Source of the DNA: Gremmenia infestans
Taxonomy: Eukaryota > Ascomycota > Leotiomycetes > Helotiales > Hamatocanthoscyphaceae
Reading direction: 5' to 3'
Assembly (NCBI GenBank): GCA_032629725.1
Contig: JAFEVB010000010.1
Location: forward strand, 1,178,001-1,242,000
DNA: 64,000 bases
Under the pieces are notes generated by a model. The model was not told the origin of the DNA and ran no database searches. It saw nothing but the letters and a program-made list of their open reading frames with translations. The position numbers were made by a program, and so were the translations under genes. Below are positions 56,368 to 64,000 of this stretch, piece after piece; position 1 is the first letter of the stretch, and every line of letters begins with the position of its first letter.

Positions 56368-56963
56368 GATGTTTGAAGACAGCGTTGTTTGTGTTATTGA
56401 GATGTATGCTCTTACTTGTAAGTTTTTCTTTGCATTCCATGGTGGAAAGTTTACTTGAAGAGGCAACTGCAAGAAGATGTCAAGTGGTGACCGCGAGAGC
56501 GGAAGGGATAATCCATTCCGCCTTCCGGGAATTACATGAGAAATGTGAATAAGGATTCCTTTACACGCATGTGCTAAAGTTGTTATATAACCTTCTCTTC
56601 CAAAAGCACTTGAAGTCTATCATCTGAAATGAAAGCCTTTAGTATACTAAGTGAGAAACAAAAACTAGTAGTACTTGGACTATACATCTAGGGTATACTA
56701 GAGGGAAATTCAATAGAAAAACTATATTAGCATCAACTGAGTATCAAGCTTATACCAGACGTCTTGACACTTGTCTGAGTTTCTTTGATGTTTATGTTAT
56801 ACCTAAAAGGTATGGTAGGTAGACTTATAGACTTATAAGTGAAACTGCTTGCCGGATTAAGAACATCTCAGATGAACAAAAGCGGCAAGATCCAAGCTCC
56901 TGATCCGCCCCATATCAGCTCCCGTCTCATCAACAACTTCCCCTCCAAACATCACCAACTATC
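56368..56963. promoter_or_regulatory. Bidirectional promoter of CTK2 and PPT1
   Basis: 596 bp between divergent start codons; AT-rich centre (about 56650-56830), no specific site recognised. Confidence 0.45.
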
Positions 56964-57959
56964 ATGGCACCCCTCCTCAACACTCTCATACTCCTCCTAT
57001 CCTCCTCCCTCGCCCTCTCCTCCATAACCCCCATCTCCCGACCCTCACACTACAGACCCAGCCCCCAAAACGACGATGACTACGACACGCCCCTCCCCCT
57101 CATAATCTGGCACGGCCTGGGCGACAACTACCAAAACGAAGGCCTAACCTCCATCGGCGACCTGGCCACAGAAATCAACCCCGGGACCCTAACATACATA
57201 ATCCGCCTCGACGACGACGCCTCCGCCGACCGCACCGCAACCTTCTTCGGCAACCTAACCCTCCAACTCGACAAAGTTTGCGCAGACCTCGCCGCCCACC
57301 CCATCCTATCCACCGCCCCGGCCGTCGACGCCCTCGGCTTCTCCCAGGGCGGCCAGTTCCTTAGAGGCTACATCGAACGCTGCAACTTCCCCCCGGTGAG
57401 GAGTCTCGTCACCTTCGGTAGCCAGCACAACGGCATCTCTGAATTCCAATCCTGCGCCGCCACAGACTGGCTCTGCAAAGGCGCGCGCTCGCTGCTCCGC
57501 TCAAATACCTGGTCCACATTCGTGCAGTCGCGTCTCGTGCCCGCGCAGTACTTCAGGGATCCGGAACAGCTGGACTCGTATCTGGAGTCGTCGAACTTCC
57601 TGGCTGATATTAATAATGAGCGTGAGTTGAAGAATCAGACGTACAAGGAAAATTTGGAGAGGCTTGAGAGGTTTGTCATGTATTTGTTTGAGGAGGATGA
57701 GACGGTTGTGCCAAAGGAGACGGGCTGGTTTGCCGAGGTTAATGGTACGGATGTTACGTTGTTGAGGGAGAGGAGTATTTATAGGGAGGATTGGATTGGG
57801 TTGAAGACGCTGGATGCGAAGGGAGCGTTGGAGTTTAAGACGACCGAGGGGCAACATATGAGGTTGACTGATAAGTTGTTGGAGACGGTTATTAAGGAGA
57901 ATTATGGACCGTTGGGAAGGAAGTTTGAGAAAGAGACGGTGGAAAGGGAGGATTTGTGA
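56964..57959 (+). CDS. ppt1: Palmitoyl-protein thioesterase 1
   Basis: Lysosomal/vacuolar enzyme that removes palmitate from S-acylated proteins. Single exon, 331 residues. The secretory signal is at residues 1-20 (LLNTLILLLSSSLALSS). The alpha/beta-hydrolase fold starts with PLIIWHGLGDN. The nucleophile is Ser127 in LGFSQGGQFLRGY, the acid is likely Asp245 in EEDETVVPKE, and the base is likely His298 in GQHMRLTD; all match the PPT1 order. FGSQHNGI and NTWSTFVQSRLVPAQYFRDP are further family blocks. Possible N-glycosylation sites include FGNLT, KNQTY and VNGTD. Codon use shifts from C-rich in the first half to G-rich in the second, with no sign of a break. Confidence 0.95.
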   Translation: MAPLLNTLILLLSSSLALSSITPISRPSHYRPSPQNDDDYDTPLPLIIWHGLGDNYQNEGLTSIGDLATEINPGTLTYIIRLDDDASADRTATFFGNLTLQLDKVCADLAAHPILSTAPAVDALGFSQGGQFLRGYIERCNFPPVRSLVTFGSQHNGISEFQSCAATDWLCKGARSLLRSNTWSTFVQSRLVPAQYFRDPEQLDSYLESSNFLADINNERELKNQTYKENLERLERFVMYLFEEDETVVPKETGWFAEVNGTDVTLLRERSIYREDWIGLKTLDAKGALEFKTTEGQHMRLTDKLLETVIKENYGPLGRKFEKETVEREDL

Positions 57960-58218
57960 TTGATATTTTTGGTAGGATATATAGGGTGGCAGGCGTTGAT
58001 TTCCATGCATTGTGAGAAGCCTTGGTTGGCACGTTCTATCACTTGCAAATATGATCCTGGTGATGCAAGACAGAATTTTGATATCTAGAACACCTCTAAT
58101 ATCTTTCTTAGACGCCACTTAGCTCAATCTCTTGTGCGTACAGAAATAGACCATTTTATACTGCCTGGATACGCCCAAACGCCCAGTAATGCATCGACCA
58201 AAGCATTCTGAAATTGCC

Positions 58219-59484
58219 TTACACTGTAACTGCTTTCCCCTTCTTGGACTTGGACTTGGACTTCTTCGAAGCCTTCGGCACCTCATCCACAACATCCTTA
58301 GCAGCCTCCTCCTTTTGCTTCCTCAAAGTCTCCTTCCTCTCCCTAATCTCCTTGTCCAGCTTATCATCATTGCTCTCCACCAACAACTTCTGCTTCTTCC
58401 CCTTAACCCTCGTCCCCTCCGCCACAACCTCCTCCTCGTCCACCGCAACAGCAGCAACAGCCTTCCTCTTCTTCCCTACATTCGCTAACTTGACCTGCTC
58501 CGCCTTCTCCTCACTAATAACATCCGCCTCATCCGCCCACAGCTCATCCGCCAACCAAATCGGCAGCGCCGCCGTCCGCTCGCCCTTGATATGCAGGCCC
58601 CGCACACCCCTCCACTTCGCCGGGACGTGTTTCTCAATCAGCGACTCCGCAACCGCCTGCGCATTCTCAGCCAGCTTCTCAGCATCCCAGTTCGAGAAGC
58701 CGATCTTGACAGCCGTACTCGAACTCGCGCTCAGGTTAACCACCGTCCCGCTCAGGGCCTTCTCGATCTCCTTGGCAATCGCCTGCGCCGACGCAGCGTC
58801 CCGCTTCTCTTCCTCGCCCTTGGCCGCTTTGATACGCTTGCCGTCTGTTTTCGGCACCGGTGCTGAGATGGAGATCGGGATCGGGCGCTTGCTGCCGCCT
58901 TTGTACATGGTTTTCCCGAGGAGCTTTGGGAGCGATGTGATGATGCGATCATCGGCTAGGAAAATGTCATGTTCGGATTTTAGCTTCCGCTGCGCCTCGT
59001 ACTGGGAATGCTTTGCGCGGATCTTCTTGATGCCCACGACCTTTGTGATTCTGGCTGCGAGAGCGGACGGGAAGGCGGGGGAGGCGACGATATCTTTGTA
59101 GGTGCGCTGCGGGTCGGCGGTGATGAGGCAGATGGTTTGCGTGGAGCTTGTGTTTAAGGGGTGGGGAAGTGCGATTTTCGAGGGCTTGAGGCGCGTTTTG
59201 TCGACGATGTGTTTTTTGGTGGAGAGGGTTAGCCAGATGGGGGAAGTGGTCTCGTCGTCGTCGGCCTCGTCGAGGAGATTCTTCTTTTCGGTGGTGGTTG
59301 AGACTTCTGTCTCGGTGTCTTTCATGTGCTTCAGAAGAGCTTTTGAGGCTTTCAATGTCTGGTAGTTATTAGTAGGAGTTGCGTTGCGCTTTTCTTGCGT
59401 CGGAATATATACCTGCTCATGGTTTAACTGATAAGGTGAGCCGCTCTCGACCTTGGTGGTCAGAGCTGTAGAAGTTGGCGCCAT
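58219..59484 (-). CDS. Ribosomal L1-domain nucleolar protein (Utp30/Cic1/RSL1D1-like)
   Basis: Likely ribosome-biogenesis factor. Two exons, 59484-59413 and 59358-58219, give 403 residues after removing a 54-nt phase-0 intron (donor GTATAT, branch CTAATAAC, acceptor CCAG). An L1-like fold spans about 30-300: IWLTLSTKKHI, LKPSKIALPHPL, ICLITADPQRTYKD, VVGIKKIRAKHSQYEAQRKL, FLADDRIITSLPKLLGKTMY, RPIPISI, and AVKIGFSNWDAEKLAENAQAV near the end of the domain. The C-terminal hundred residues are Lys/Glu-rich, ending in KKSKSKSKKGKAVTV, as in nucleolar proteins. The intron is a multiple of three without a stop, so an unspliced reading would add 18 residues. Confidence 0.88.
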   Translation of the reverse strand: MAPTSTALTTKVESGSPYQLNHEQVYIPTQEKRNATPTNNYQTLKASKALLKHMKDTETEVSTTTEKKNLLDEADDDETTSPIWLTLSTKKHIVDKTRLKPSKIALPHPLNTSSTQTICLITADPQRTYKDIVASPAFPSALAARITKVVGIKKIRAKHSQYEAQRKLKSEHDIFLADDRIITSLPKLLGKTMYKGGSKRPIPISISAPVPKTDGKRIKAAKGEEEKRDAASAQAIAKEIEKALSGTVVNLSASSSTAVKIGFSNWDAEKLAENAQAVAESLIEKHVPAKWRGVRGLHIKGERTAALPIWLADELWADEADVISEEKAEQVKLANVGKKRKAVAAVAVDEEEVVAEGTRVKGKKQKLLVESNDDKLDKEIRERKETLRKQKEEAAKDVVDEVPKASKKSKSKSKKGKAVTV

Positions 59485-60631
59485 TGCTGTGATTGTCTAC
59501 GGATCCTGCTTCAGTGTTGAGGCTTTTGAGAAACCGTTGAAATTACGGACAGTGATGTACAATTGTGGGCGTGGAGCTCGATAGATAGTCCCGCAAACTC
59601 GTTTCCTATCTTAATTTTTTTGGATTGGAAAAAATGGATGTCGGCATTAGATTTAAAAGCGCCGACTTTCAGCCTTTCCTTTTTCGGTTGTTTTCATAAC
59701 CCCTCCATCACAACCTTGGAACTTCCAGAGAGTCACTTATTTTTTGAATCACAGTAACATAGACTTGAATATTAAGAAATAAATAGACAGACAGACAGAT
59801 AGTCTGTGCAGGAAATACACTTTTTCTCTACCACCTTTCCCCCTGAGCATTACTTACACGTGATATGCACAAAGTGCGGGGATATCTTTTATGCTGTCAC
59901 TTTCTCGCTCTCGCTCACCGCTTTCAGTCTATTGAAAAGGCACCACTACGGACTACAGTACATGTAAGAAAAACTTGTATCACGCTGCATACAAAGTGGA
60001 CTCGTATGAAGTAAAAGATACGCGCATCAATCCCACTCTGCAAAATCCTGCTCCTATGCGAGGCCCGATTTGTTTCATACCCGCCCGACTTGACGTTCCT
60101 AGCGTGTATAGACCGCGATGAGGAGGCTGGGTGACTTCCGAGGTGCACTTTCAAAGAGCACGAAATCATGGGAATTGATGCGATTTGAATGCAATTAACT
60201 TGGTAGAAGTATATATTATTTCACAGAAACGGCAAGATAGTTTCATCTAAAAGTAAATCTAAAATCACACGTTTCCGGCAAGGTGGAAAGAAGGTCGGAG
60301 TGCTTGCTGCACGTTACGGCAGAATGTTGGCGACTAGGTCTAGCCAAGCGAGAACACGCTCTTAACGCGACCTTCAACTCCAAAGACCCAGTCTTCCGGC
60401 CTCACACAAGCTCGACCGTGTTCGTGGCCTTCAAAAGTCGTCTTCCTCCTCATTTTTTTCTCATACCATTCAATTTGACGTGCAATTCCTTCCTCGACAT
60501 CCTTTCTTTCCTGTCCAATTCCATCGGTATCAAAACTGCTGTTAGTCGCGTCCTGGCGCGGTCTTGATATCGACCTCGAAGAGCCTTCTCTTGAATTATA
60601 TCTGGAAGCACACTACTATAATACTTCTGTC
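59485..60631. promoter_or_regulatory. Divergent promoter region of the L1-domain and FHA genes
   Basis: 1.1 kb between start codons. Two ACGCGA elements lie on the FHA-gene side: 60365-60370 on the plus strand and 60546-60551 on the minus strand, about 265 and 85 bp before the ATG. A short CAGA repeat is near 59790-59800. ACGCG-core sites are the binding motif of MBF in yeasts, and TOS4/PLM2 are classic G1/S targets there. Confidence 0.5.
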
Positions 60632-62227
60632 ATGATGGACTCATCTCCAAACAAGATGAATTCCCTGCCAAGTTTACCCTCTTCGGCAGGCGTAAAACGT
60701 CCAGCACCATCGCTACTGCCCGCGTTCGAACCCTTTTCCTCGTCCTTCTCCTCTTCGCCTGGTTTCCCTCGCCCTTCAAAGAGACAAGCTCGAAGTTCAC
60801 CTTCGGAAAGAGAAGCAGCGTATCAAAAATACCCTACCCCAATTCCTACTTCCACGACTGGTATTCTTTCCTCCTCACCACCACGCGTTCAAAGCCGACC
60901 TTCTCTTCATCGAACCCAATCCTCGATCTCTGAACGAGCACCTCTCTCTGCCGTTCCCTCTGTTACTCTTTCAGAGAATGGCGACTTGTTATGCATGGGA
61001 AGATCAAGCACCTCTTCACACTATCAATTATCTGCCAATCGCCTAATCTCGCGCGTACACGTCGAAGCTCGGTATATCGCGGCCTCCGTCCCCCTCGAGC
61101 CGAACAAGGTGGAGATAAAGTGTAAAGGGTGGAATGGCGTGAAGCTGCACTGTCAAGGCCGGACTTGGGAGTTGGCAAAGGATGATACTTTCACGTCGGA
61201 GACTGAATATGCTGAGATCATGCTCGACGTGCAGGACGCGCGCGTTCGAATCGCGTGGCCAAGTAGGGACCGTAAGGCGTCGGTGGGAGCTCAAACAGAC
61301 TCTTCGTGGGATGAGGAAGCTTCTCCAAGAGGTCGCCCTACTGCTGTCAGTGCTGGTGGTCAAATAATTGAGTCAAGCCCCTTGCGTCGCAGTCATCGAA
61401 TTGAGTCTCCCGAATCACCAACCCCAGCAGGGCCATCTACCTCTACCAATTTGGCCGACCTGTTCTCTGATATTGTAGACTCGAGCGTCGTCAAAGTATA
61501 TGAGGATGAGCCGTCTGCCGAGGAAGATATTGCAGGTGGCAACTCCTTCGCCTCTACCCAAGCAGCTACATCGTTCCGTGCGCCAGAGGAAAGCCCGACT
61601 AGTGAACTCAGCGAACCAGAAGAGCAGGATCCTGATGAGGAGAACGATCCAATTGTCCACTCATTCGGTCCTTTTGGCGCCAACATATCGTCTCGGATGG
61701 AATCGTTCACCACTGTCGCCTCCCCCGAAGCTCCCCGTGTAGAACGTAATCGTGCGGATGCTACCAATTCCAGATCGAGCTCCAGATCAACAAATGAGGC
61801 TGATGCTGGGCCAGTGGTTAATCATGTTGTAAATCAACTTGCCTTTTCCCGTCTCTCATCAACCCCACTCTCGGTCATTCTGAACCATCTTCCAGCAGAC
61901 TTGAAGAATACTAGCACGACACATGTAGAGAATAAGGGCTTGACCAAGGAGGACCTCTGCAAGATGTTGAATACAGCTGCGTGTATCGGTGAGATCCACC
62001 GCGAAGGGAAGGATGCTGCTGGAAAGGCTCTGGAGAGCGAGTACTACTACATGCCAGATGAGGATACGGATGAGAATCGCAGAGCAGCAGTTGTTGATGG
62101 GTTGAGGAAGCCAAGCTTAAGAAATTGTCGGAAACAACACAAGGTAAATCTAACCTACTATATTCCCTCAACAGTACTAACTCACATGGCCCAATAGCAA
62201 TACTACTGGAAGAAGCCAAAAGTATGA
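60632..62227 (+). CDS. FHA-domain protein, Tos4/Plm2-like
   Basis: Phosphothreonine-binding chromatin factor acting around G1/S and DNA damage in yeasts. Two exons, 60632-62143 and 62198-62227, give 513 residues; the short last exon adds QYYWKKPKV after RNCRKQHK. Residues 1-105 are Ser/Pro-rich and disordered. The FHA domain is at about 105-200: VTLSENGDLLCMGRSSTSSHYQLSANRLISRVHVEARYI shows the GR, S and SRVH residues that contact phosphothreonine. A long acidic Ser-rich middle follows. The C-terminal block PLSVILNHLPADL...KEDLCKMLNTAACIGEIHREGKDAAGKALESEYYYMPDEDTDENRR is the conserved Tos4/Plm2-type C-terminal region. Two in-frame ATGs are adjacent (60632 and 60635). Confidence 0.85.
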
Positions 62228-63228
62228 ATATGAAGCGAAAGAAAGGAAAGGAAACACTCACGTTGCCACGACATTACATCACGTCTGTCGATTTGCGCAA
62301 CGACTTCATCTGTACCACGGAGGGAGGTTTTGCATACCATGATACCATACATTTCTGTTGTCCATAATCTCGTGTCATACCCCAGCATAGCGCGGCGTAT
62401 GATTTCGTCTCTTTATATTGTCATGGCTGGTTGCCCGCATCACCGCTCTCACTTCTCGGGAGGTGCGGAGGGTTGGCGGTAGGAGGATTTGGCGTTGTCG
62501 AGTAGGTAGTAGATAAATCAATATCCAGTCAAGAATTCGTTCGTCGCCGGGTTTCTGTGATGATGCTAAGTTATACCAAGTTATACCAAGTTATACCACG
62601 TAAGGTATCCTATCCCATCTACCTGTATGAGATGGAAGTGGGTGAATTTACAGTGTAATATCAAGGAAGTTTGAGGTCTGTGCCCATCTAGATCGCCCCA
62701 CTTTCCGCTTGTAGCACAAAGCGTCGATCTTGCCCCGCACTAACCATGACGCTAAAAGATTCCGGTCTCGTCTGGTCTACTTTTTTGGACAGATGCGGAT
62801 TCATCGGCATCAGATGTTGAAACCTATCAGCGGAATTCTGATTCACAGCTACCCCTCACCATGAATCTCATGTTGTCCGCATACAAAAATCATCATGCCA
62901 TCACCACGGCTACGTAAGACTTTTCCCCCCCGGGAAACCCACATTACCAGTGGCGTTGCACAACTTCCATTAGTCAGTCCAGCTTGTACTGTACGACGCA
63001 TCTTCTAGATGAGTTCAATCGTCTCGTGATATACCCTTCGAATGCCATAAATAAGCCTTCTCCTCTCCAGTCTCAAAAGTATATTCAATTCATTGGCGAA
63101 CAATCACGAAACACAAGTAAGGTTCCTTCAATTGAATCTCTCATTTGCCTCGTATTCGAAATCATGCTAATACCGAACTCTCCTCAGACCAAACAAATAA
63201 ACATTTACCTACGGATCAAACAGGAACA
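62228..63228. other. Spacer and 5' leader of the terminal small gene
   Basis: Contains a 10-bp tandem repeat (AGTTATACCA) three times at about 62568-62598. Near the end is a probable 5'-UTR intron at 63117-63187 (donor GTAAGG, branch GCTAATAC, acceptor CTCAG), whose spliced leader runs into the ATG at 63229. Confidence 0.5.
62568..62598. repeat. 10-bp tandem repeat, three copies
   Basis: Three consecutive AGTTATACCA units in the intergenic DNA, read directly. Confidence 0.85.
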
Positions 63229-63660
63229 ATGGCAACACATACTTCTGAGCAGGCACGATCTACAGGTGGACATCCAAAGACAACCACCGCACCTCACGAC
63301 ATCAACACCCACCACCCAACCTCCGATACCTCACCTTCGACCCTCCCACCCATCTCCAGCCCCGACGGTCGGCGCAACTCCAAAGGCGAGATCCTCAAGA
63401 GCTCGATCGAGACATGGAAGCCGAACATGGCGCGCACGCAGAGCTGGAATCAGGAAGATCTGAAGCGGAGGTTCTATGCCGGGGAACTCGATCCCGCTAC
63501 CTCAAAGGCGCTCGAGGGTGAGGAGAAGGGCTTTACGGAGGTGGTGGGAGAGGAGGATGGTGGTAGTGGGGTCATGATGAAGGTTGGCGAGAAGCAGCAT
63601 CACCATTGGTCTTTGGGGAAGGTTGGGGGACATGGATCGGGTGGGAATACAGCTGTTTGA
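63229..63660 (+). CDS. Small hypothetical hydrophilic protein
   Basis: 143 residues, single coding exon, probably with a 5'-UTR intron at 63117-63187. The start at 63229 follows a leader with GGAACAATGG. Thr/His/Pro-rich N-terminus, then a compact charged core: RRNSKGEILKSSIETWKP, RTQSWNQEDLKRRFYAG, SKALEGEEKGFTEV. The core looks conserved in style (an amphipathic helix with Trp and Arg pairs), but I do not recognise the family. Gly- and His-rich C-terminus. No signal peptide or membrane segment. A small stress- or conidiation-related protein is a guess only. Confidence 0.55.
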   Translation: MATHTSEQARSTGGHPKTTTAPHDINTHHPTSDTSPSTLPPISSPDGRRNSKGEILKSSIETWKPNMARTQSWNQEDLKRRFYAGELDPATSKALEGEEKGFTEVVGEEDGGSGVMMKVGEKQHHHWSLGKVGGHGSGGNTAV

Positions 63661-63788
63661 AAGGGGGGGGGATGAAGTCAAGCAGAAGAAAGTCGAATTG
63701 AGATTGGAAATTTAGGAGACGCGTCGATTACACTAGATGATTGTTTTGGAGTTAGAATAACTTTTATTACTTATAATCTAAAGTCCTT
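63661..63788. other. 3' flank of the terminal small gene
   Basis: Short spacer; begins with a G homopolymer (63664-63671), otherwise nothing recognised. Confidence 0.4.
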
Positions 63789-63988
63789 AACTCCTATAGT
63801 GTTTTACGGCCATCTCCACAAAAAGATGTCTCGCGGCGGATAGAAAAAGCGGCATCAATTTACAATGTGCTAGGTAGCGTGGGACATTAAAAGTCGATGA
63901 GAACAAGTGCCGCTTTTCATGTCTAGTAACTTAGGGGTTTTTTATTGACGGTCCTTTTAGAGGGAGGTCGTAAAATACTATAGGAGTT
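63789..63988. mobile_element. MITE-like 200-bp inverted-repeat element
   Basis: The arms at 63789-63811 and 63966-63988 are inverted repeats with 21 of 23 positions matching; both differences are G versus A. A second, inner inverted pair lies at 63844-63855 (AAAAAGCGGCAT) and 63907-63917, so the whole unit can fold as a nested hairpin. It has no coding capacity. If the ends are CTCC...GGAG, the flanks are TTAA and TTGA, an imperfect target duplication that leaves the superfamily open. Confidence 0.6.
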
Positions 63989-64000
63989 GAAAAAGGAAGA

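Noticed and set aside
52770..56472. Several plus-strand frames opposite the Pom33 and CTK2 genes
   Set aside because: Antisense shadows of well-supported genes.
57501..58118. 205-codon minus-strand frame opposite PPT1
   Set aside because: Lies opposite conserved coding sequence and has Leu/Arg/Ile shadow composition; PPT1 has the full catalytic triad.

Overview
The window reads as a gene-rich piece of a filamentous ascomycete (Pezizomycotina) chromosome. The evidence is short introns (mostly 45-60 nt, with GTAAGT- or GTATGT-like donors, CTAAC/CTAAT branch points and YAG acceptors), long intergenic spacers full of microsatellites, and a protein set typical of these fungi: HET domain, AspB/Cdc3-type septin, UapA/UapC-type purine permease, Ole1-type desaturase and 2EXR-type proteins. 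Several proteins look Leotiomycete-like to me, but that is an impression only. No prokaryotic, viral or organellar sequence was seen.

Layout. 0-3 kb: two same-strand divergent paralogues of a fungal 2EXR/F-box-like family, the first running off the left edge. 3.8-5.6 kb: a Yrb2/RanBP3-type Ran-binding protein. 8.7-9.8 kb: an acetate-transporter-family (GPR1/FUN34/YaaH) protein. 11.8-16.9 kb: condensin SMC2 and, divergently, a hotdog thioesterase. 17.8-19.3 kb: delta-9 desaturase with cytochrome b5. 23.4-25.3 kb: purine permease. 27.7-33 kb: a membrane-anchored MOSC protein, a microsatellite block, and an AIM9-like phosphotransferase. 33.8-38.2 kb: a small Cys/His-rich F-box-like protein and a septin. 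39.7-42.1 kb: a tandem 2EXR pair, the first frameshifted. 42.6-44.5 kb: an MFS drug/polyamine-type exporter. 47.4-51.6 kb: a cupin-like protein, then an AT-rich island and a HET protein. 52.8-64 kb: Pom33/TMEM33, CTK2 cyclin, palmitoyl-protein thioesterase, a ribosomal L1-domain nucleolar protein, a Tos4/Plm2-like FHA protein, a small unknown protein, and a 200-bp inverted-repeat (MITE-like) element at the right edge.

Functionally this is mostly core eukaryotic housekeeping (condensin, septin, Ran transport, nuclear pore membrane, CTD kinase, ribosome biogenesis, fatty-acid desaturation). It is interleaved with fast-evolving accessory genes (2EXR family, HET, MFS). I see no biosynthetic gene cluster, CRISPR array or intact transposon. 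Gene models were spliced by hand. In the multi-exon models the summed exon lengths come out divisible by three, which supports the junctions, but alternatives are noted where they exist.

The most interesting points are two probable GC-AG introns, a 16-nt microexon, a septin with two competing 5' models, three stop-free 3n introns, paired ACGCGA sites in front of two S-phase-type genes, a 9-mer (TACGGAGTA) strongly over-represented in spacers, and the terminal MITE-like hairpin.
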